Shown: positions 60,920 to 64,000 of the stretch, one piece after another
How the letters are laid out: each line of letters starts with the position of its first letter
How positions within the stretch are numbered: position 1 is the stretch's first letter
Origin: Branchiibius sp. NY16-3462-2
Lineage (GTDB): Bacteria > Actinomycetota > Actinomycetes > Actinomycetales > Dermatophilaceae
Direction: 5' to 3'
Length of the DNA stretch: 64,000 nucleotides
NCBI RefSeq assembly: GCF_001594145.1
Contig: NZ_LVCF01000001.1
Location: forward strand, 635,032-699,031
Program-made: the position numbers and the translations under genes
Notes under the pieces: generated by a model
What the model saw: only the letters and a program-made list of their open reading frames with translations
Told to the model about the DNA's origin: nothing
Databases searched by the model: none

Positions 60920-63208
60920 ATGACCGACCCGATGGCGCTGCTGGCGGACGTGGCCGCCGCGTGCCCGGGTGGCAAGGTCGTGCACGTCGAGCAGCGTCCG
61001 GCGCGTGATCCGACGTACGGCGAGTGGCCGGCCTGGGTGCCGCCGCCGGTGGATGCCGCGGTGCGCGGCTCCGGGATCTCGCAGCTGTGGTCGCACCAAG
61101 CACTAGTCGCGCAGTTGGCCCACGCCGGGGAGAACGTCGCGGTCAGCACGGGCACCGCATCGGGCAAGAGCCTGGGCTACCTGCTGCCGATGTTGAGCGC
61201 GGTGCACGAGGGTTCGTCGGCCGTCAACGGTCGTGGCGCCACGGCGATCTATCTGGCACCGACGAAGGCGTTGGGCGCTGACCAACTCGCTCGGATCGAG
61301 GCGTGGGCGATCCCGGGCGTGCGGGCTGCGGCATTGGATGGCGACACTCCTCTCGACGAGCGGCGCTGGATCCGCGAGCACGCCAACGTGGTCCTGACCA
61401 ACCCGGACCTGTTGCATCACACGTTGCTGCCGGGGCACGAGCGGTGGGCACCGTTCCTGCGGCGGCTGCGCTACGTGGTGATCGACGAGTGTCACGTCTA
61501 CAAGGGCGTGCTTGGCTCGCATGTGGCGGCCGTGTTGCGACGGTTGCGACGGGTCGCGGCACGCTATGGCGCGGACCCGGTCTTCGTGCTGGCGTCGGCC
61601 ACGATGGCCGATCCCGCCCGGCACGCCTCGGACCTGGTGGGGGCACCGGTGCGAGCCGTCGATAGAGACGGATCTGCCCGCGCTGCAGCGACATTCGCGT
61701 TCTGGGAGCCCGGCGAGCGCGAGTCGGGAGAGGGCACTGTCAGCGCAGTCGCCGAAGCGGCCGGGCTGATGCGGACACTGGTCGCCAAGCAGGTGCAGAC
61801 GGTCACCTTCGCGCGGTCTCGCTCCGGGGTCGAAGTCGTCGCGGACATGGTGCGGCGGTCACTGTCGCTGGGCGCGCAGGAGGTCGCGGCGTACCGCGGG
61901 GGTTATCTGCCCGAGGAGCGGCGCGCTCTGGAGCGCGGTCTGCGGGAGCGGTCCTTGATCGGGGTCGCCGCGACCAACGCGCTCGAACTCGGGGTGGACA
62001 TCTCGGGCCTGGACGCCGTGGTGATGGCCGGCTGGCCCGGCACCCGGGCGTCGTTCTGGCAGCAGGCGGGACGGGCCGGTCGGAGCGGGTCAGCTGCCTT
62101 GGTGCTCTTCGTGGCCGGGGACGATCCGTTGGACCGCTACCTGCTGCACCACCCCGACGCGGTGCTGGGCACCCCGGTGGAGCGCGCCGTCCTCGACCCG
62201 GCCAACCCGCAGGTGCTGATGCCGCATCTGATGGCCGCGGCTGCCGAGTTGCCCCTGACGCTGGACGACGAGCAGTACTTCGGGTCCTCGATGCACGCGA
62301 TGCTGGACTCGCTGGTCGAGCGACGGTTGTTGCGCCGCCGGCCCAAAGGCTGGTTCTGGGCCGATGAGGGCCGCCCCACCGATCTGTTCGGGTTGCGCGG
62401 CACCGGTGAGCAGGCGGTGCGGATCGTGGAGTCGCGCACCGGACGGGTCCTGGGCACGGTCGATGAGGACCGATCGCACAGCGCGGTCCACGAGGGCGCG
62501 GTCTACGTGCACCAGGGCGAATCGCATGTCGTCACCCGGCTCGACCTCGAGGACGGCAGCGCTCACGTCGTGCGCGGTGATCCGGGCTGGTCGACGCAGG
62601 CCCGATCCGTCAGTGCGTTCGATGTCCTCACCGTGGATGAGTCGGTGTCGCTGCCGTGCGCCCAGTTGTGTTTCGGGACGGTGCGGGTGCGCTCCCGGGT
62701 CACCTCCTTCCTGCGGCGATCTCCTTCGGGCGAGGTCCTAGGCGAGCACGGCCTAGACCTGCCGGAGCGTTCGATGACCACGAAGGCGGTCTGGTGGACC
62801 GTTGCCCTGGACCCGGTGCTCGACACCGGGCTGACCCTGGGTGACCTGCCCGGGTCGCTGCATGCCGCCGAGCACGCCTCGATCGGGATGCTGCCGCTGA
62901 TCGCGCAGTGTGACCGTTGGGACATCGGCGGGGTGTCGACCGTGCTGCACCCCGACACTGAGTTGCCGACCGTGCTGGTCTACGACGGACATCCCGGCGG
63001 GGCTGGGTTTGCCCGTCGCGCTTACGAATTGGGCACCGACTGGTTGACCGCTACCCGTACGGCGATCCTCACCTGTCCGTGCGAGAGCGGCTGTCCGTCG
63101 TGCGTGCAGAGCCCGAAATGCGGCAATGGCAACGAACCACTGGACAAGGCCGGAGCGGTCATCGTCCTGGACGTCCTGCTGGGAGGACGCTCACAGTTCC
63201 GGGATTGA
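60920..63208 (+). CDS. DEAD/DEAH-box helicase with C-terminal DUF1998 zinc module (MrfA/Hrq1-like)
   Basis: A 762-residue superfamily 2 helicase. Walker A GTASGKS is at 78-84 and Walker B/motif II VIDECH follows. The second RecA domain has GVDISGLDAVVMAGWPGTRASFWQQAGRAGR (motif VI, broken here for length: QQAGRAGR). The C-terminal DUF1998 region ends with Cys719, Cys721, Cys725, Cys728 and Cys734. Bacillus MrfA of this type removes mitomycin adducts; DNA repair is the likely role. The start at 60920 is favoured by the -10. Confidence 0.9.
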   Translation: MTDPMALLADVAAACPGGKVVHVEQRPARDPTYGEWPAWVPPPVDAAVRGSGISQLWSHQALVAQLAHAGENVAVSTGTASGKSLGYLLPMLSAVHEGSSAVNGRGATAIYLAPTKALGADQLARIEAWAIPGVRAAALDGDTPLDERRWIREHANVVLTNPDLLHHTLLPGHERWAPFLRRLRYVVIDECHVYKGVLGSHVAAVLRRLRRVAARYGADPVFVLASATMADPARHASDLVGAPVRAVDRDGSARAAATFAFWEPGERESGEGTVSAVAEAAGLMRTLVAKQVQTVTFARSRSGVEVVADMVRRSLSLGAQEVAAYRGGYLPEERRALERGLRERSLIGVAATNALELGVDISGLDAVVMAGWPGTRASFWQQAGRAGRSGSAALVLFVAGDDPLDRYLLHHPDAVLGTPVERAVLDPANPQVLMPHLMAAAAELPLTLDDEQYFGSSMHAMLDSLVERRLLRRRPKGWFWADEGRPTDLFGLRGTGEQAVRIVESRTGRVLGTVDEDRSHSAVHEGAVYVHQGESHVVTRLDLEDGSAHVVRGDPGWSTQARSVSAFDVLTVDESVSLPCAQLCFGTVRVRSRVTSFLRRSPSGEVLGEHGLDLPERSMTTKAVWWTVALDPVLDTGLTLGDLPGSLHAAEHASIGMLPLIAQCDRWDIGGVSTVLHPDTELPTVLVYDGHPGGAGFARRAYELGTDWLTATRTAILTCPCESGCPSCVQSPKCGNGNEPLDKAGAVIVLDVLLGGRSQFRD

Positions 63209-63265
63209 TCAGCCGCTGACCGCGGCGGCGCCTAGGCTCGTATTAACCGCGAGCAGAGGATGACA

Positions 63266-63688
63266 ATGACGTACAACTACGGCCCGGTCGAGCTGTTTCT
63301 GATCGGCTACCAGAACGACATCGACACCCACGCCCTGGACACCTTGGCCGAGGTCACCAAGACAGGCGTCGTGACCCTGCTGGACCTGGTCATCCTGCGC
63401 AAGGAAGCCGACGGCACCGTGGTGGTCACCGAGGTCGCCGACCGCGCCGCAGAGTTCGGCTTCGAACCCCTCGCCGAGGACACCGTGGGCCTGGCCGGTG
63501 ACGAGGACATCCAGGATCTGGCCGAAGACGTGCCGCCGGGCTCGTCAGCCGTCATCGTCGCCCTGGAGCAGACCTACATGCGCGACCTCGCCTACAAGGT
63601 GCATTCCGGTGGTGGCGAAGTGCTGCGCTACGAGCGGGTGCCCGCCAACGTCGTCAACGAGGTCGCCGACCTCGAGGCCACCTCCTAA
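63266..63688 (+). CDS. DUF6325 family protein
   Basis: A 140-residue acidic protein. GPVELFLIGYQ at the start, TLLDLVILRKEADG, and PPGSSAVIVALEQTYMRDLAYKV are the family pattern. The ATG at 63266 has GAGG six bases upstream, while the in-frame ATG at 63260 directly abuts it. TAGGCT at 63233-63238 is a plausible -10. The family is typically followed by a small SHOCT-like gene, as seems to be the case here. Its function is unknown. Confidence 0.85.
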   Translation: MTYNYGPVELFLIGYQNDIDTHALDTLAEVTKTGVVTLLDLVILRKEADGTVVVTEVADRAAEFGFEPLAEDTVGLAGDEDIQDLAEDVPPGSSAVIVALEQTYMRDLAYKVHSGGGEVLRYERVPANVVNEVADLEATS

Positions 63689-63715
63689 GACCACTCCCGA
63701 ACGAAAGGAACCGTC

Positions 63716-64000
63716 ATGCGTCGATCAGGACGACCCGGCCTCATGAGAACGGCGGCCCGCACCGCCGTCGTCGTCGGCACGGCGAACGCCGTAACCGGTA
63801 AGCAGCAACAGGCTGCCGTCACGAGACAGCAGGCAGCTGCGAACGCCCAGCAAGTCGAGGCCATGCAGCGCCAGGCCGAGATTGACGCCGCCGCCCAGCA
63901 GGCATGGCCGCGCTTGCGGGGGCCCGTGTGTTGCAGACCAGCTCCGCTCCGGCGGCGTGTGCTGCGGCCGGACGGAGCGTCAGTGGCAACGGCGCCGTGC
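63716..64000 (+). CDS. Small basic/Gln-rich protein after DUF6325, cut by the right edge
   Basis: The ATG at 63716 has AAAGGAA upstream. The frame starts MRRSGRPGLMRTAARTAVVV and continues Ala/Gln-rich to about residue 62, the usual pattern of small proteins paired with DUF6325 that end in a SHOCT domain. After about 63906 the same frame turns Arg/Pro/Cys-rich and loses that pattern, which suggests a frameshift or a diverged tail. The end lies beyond the window. Confidence 0.65.
   Translation, partial: MRRSGRPGLMRTAARTAVVVGTANAVTGKQQQAAVTRQQAAANAQQVEAMQRQAEIDAAAQQAWPRLRGPVCCRPAPLRRRVLRPDGASVATAPC

Overview
The window is a 64-kb chromosomal stretch from a high-GC Gram-positive bacterium, most likely an actinobacterium of the Micrococcales. 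The evidence is the strong GC bias, the frequent GTG starts, the 4-base ATGA/GTGA overlaps inside operons, the fol-ftsH-hpt-tilS-dacB-ppa gene order, an extended TopA with a Lys/Ala tail, and actinobacterial families such as DUF3180, DUF2342 zincins, DUF222-HNH proteins and DUF6325. No phage, integrase or insertion sequence was found. No gene-free stretch exceeds 300 bases.

Layout. 1-995: a secreted protein with a Thr/Ser/Gly repeat linker, cut by the left edge. 1104-10071 (minus): housekeeping block for folate synthesis (folE, folP, a folB-folK fusion), DUF3180, FtsH, Hpt, TilS, a DUF2342 metalloprotease and the PBP4-type carboxypeptidase DacB. 10177-12655: inorganic pyrophosphatase and an S9 peptidase. 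12774-20026: an eight-gene operon for a branched-chain-amino-acid-type ABC importer, a TetR regulator and two alpha/beta hydrolases. Its second ATPase gene carries a TAG stop exactly inside the ABC signature motif. 19954-26446: a DUF222-HNH protein, an RraB-like protein, two MFS transporters, an epoxide-hydrolase-like enzyme and a class II amidotransferase.

26449-29848 is the clearest specialised system: a CsoR-family repressor with the Cys-Gly-Cys pattern of persulfide sensors (CstR), a Cys-rich small protein, a CoA-disulfide reductase/rhodanese fusion and a sulfide:quinone-reductase-like flavoprotein. Two near-identical ACCCC/GGGGT operators control it. Together they look like a sulfide/persulfide sensing and clearing unit.

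29870-39493 holds VOC and HAD proteins, then two redox operons: flavoprotein, GH15 and SDR; and SDR, an alpha/beta hydrolase fused to a gluconate-dehydrogenase-subunit-3-like domain, and a GMC oxidoreductase. A Dps gene lies between them. 39490-43857: a stand-alone B12-binding light-sensor-like protein, a YhgE/Pip membrane protein with a degenerate ABC ATPase partner, and a VapBC-like pair with altered PIN residues. 43864-47275: nitronate monooxygenase, a DUF4132-like gene that looks frameshifted at its 5' end, a small membrane protein and tRNA-Thr(CGT). 47443-55079: secreted peptidase, holB, tmk, a serine hydrolase and topA. 55185-57956: a ClC antiporter with glutamate decarboxylase, a probable acid-resistance pair. 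58201-64000: a DODA-type dioxygenase, a methyltransferase, a STAS protein, an MrfA-like helicase, a DUF6325 protein and a partial small gene.

Many first-in-operon genes have a TANNNT hexamer six bases before the start codon, which suggests widespread leaderless transcription. This pattern was used to choose several starts.
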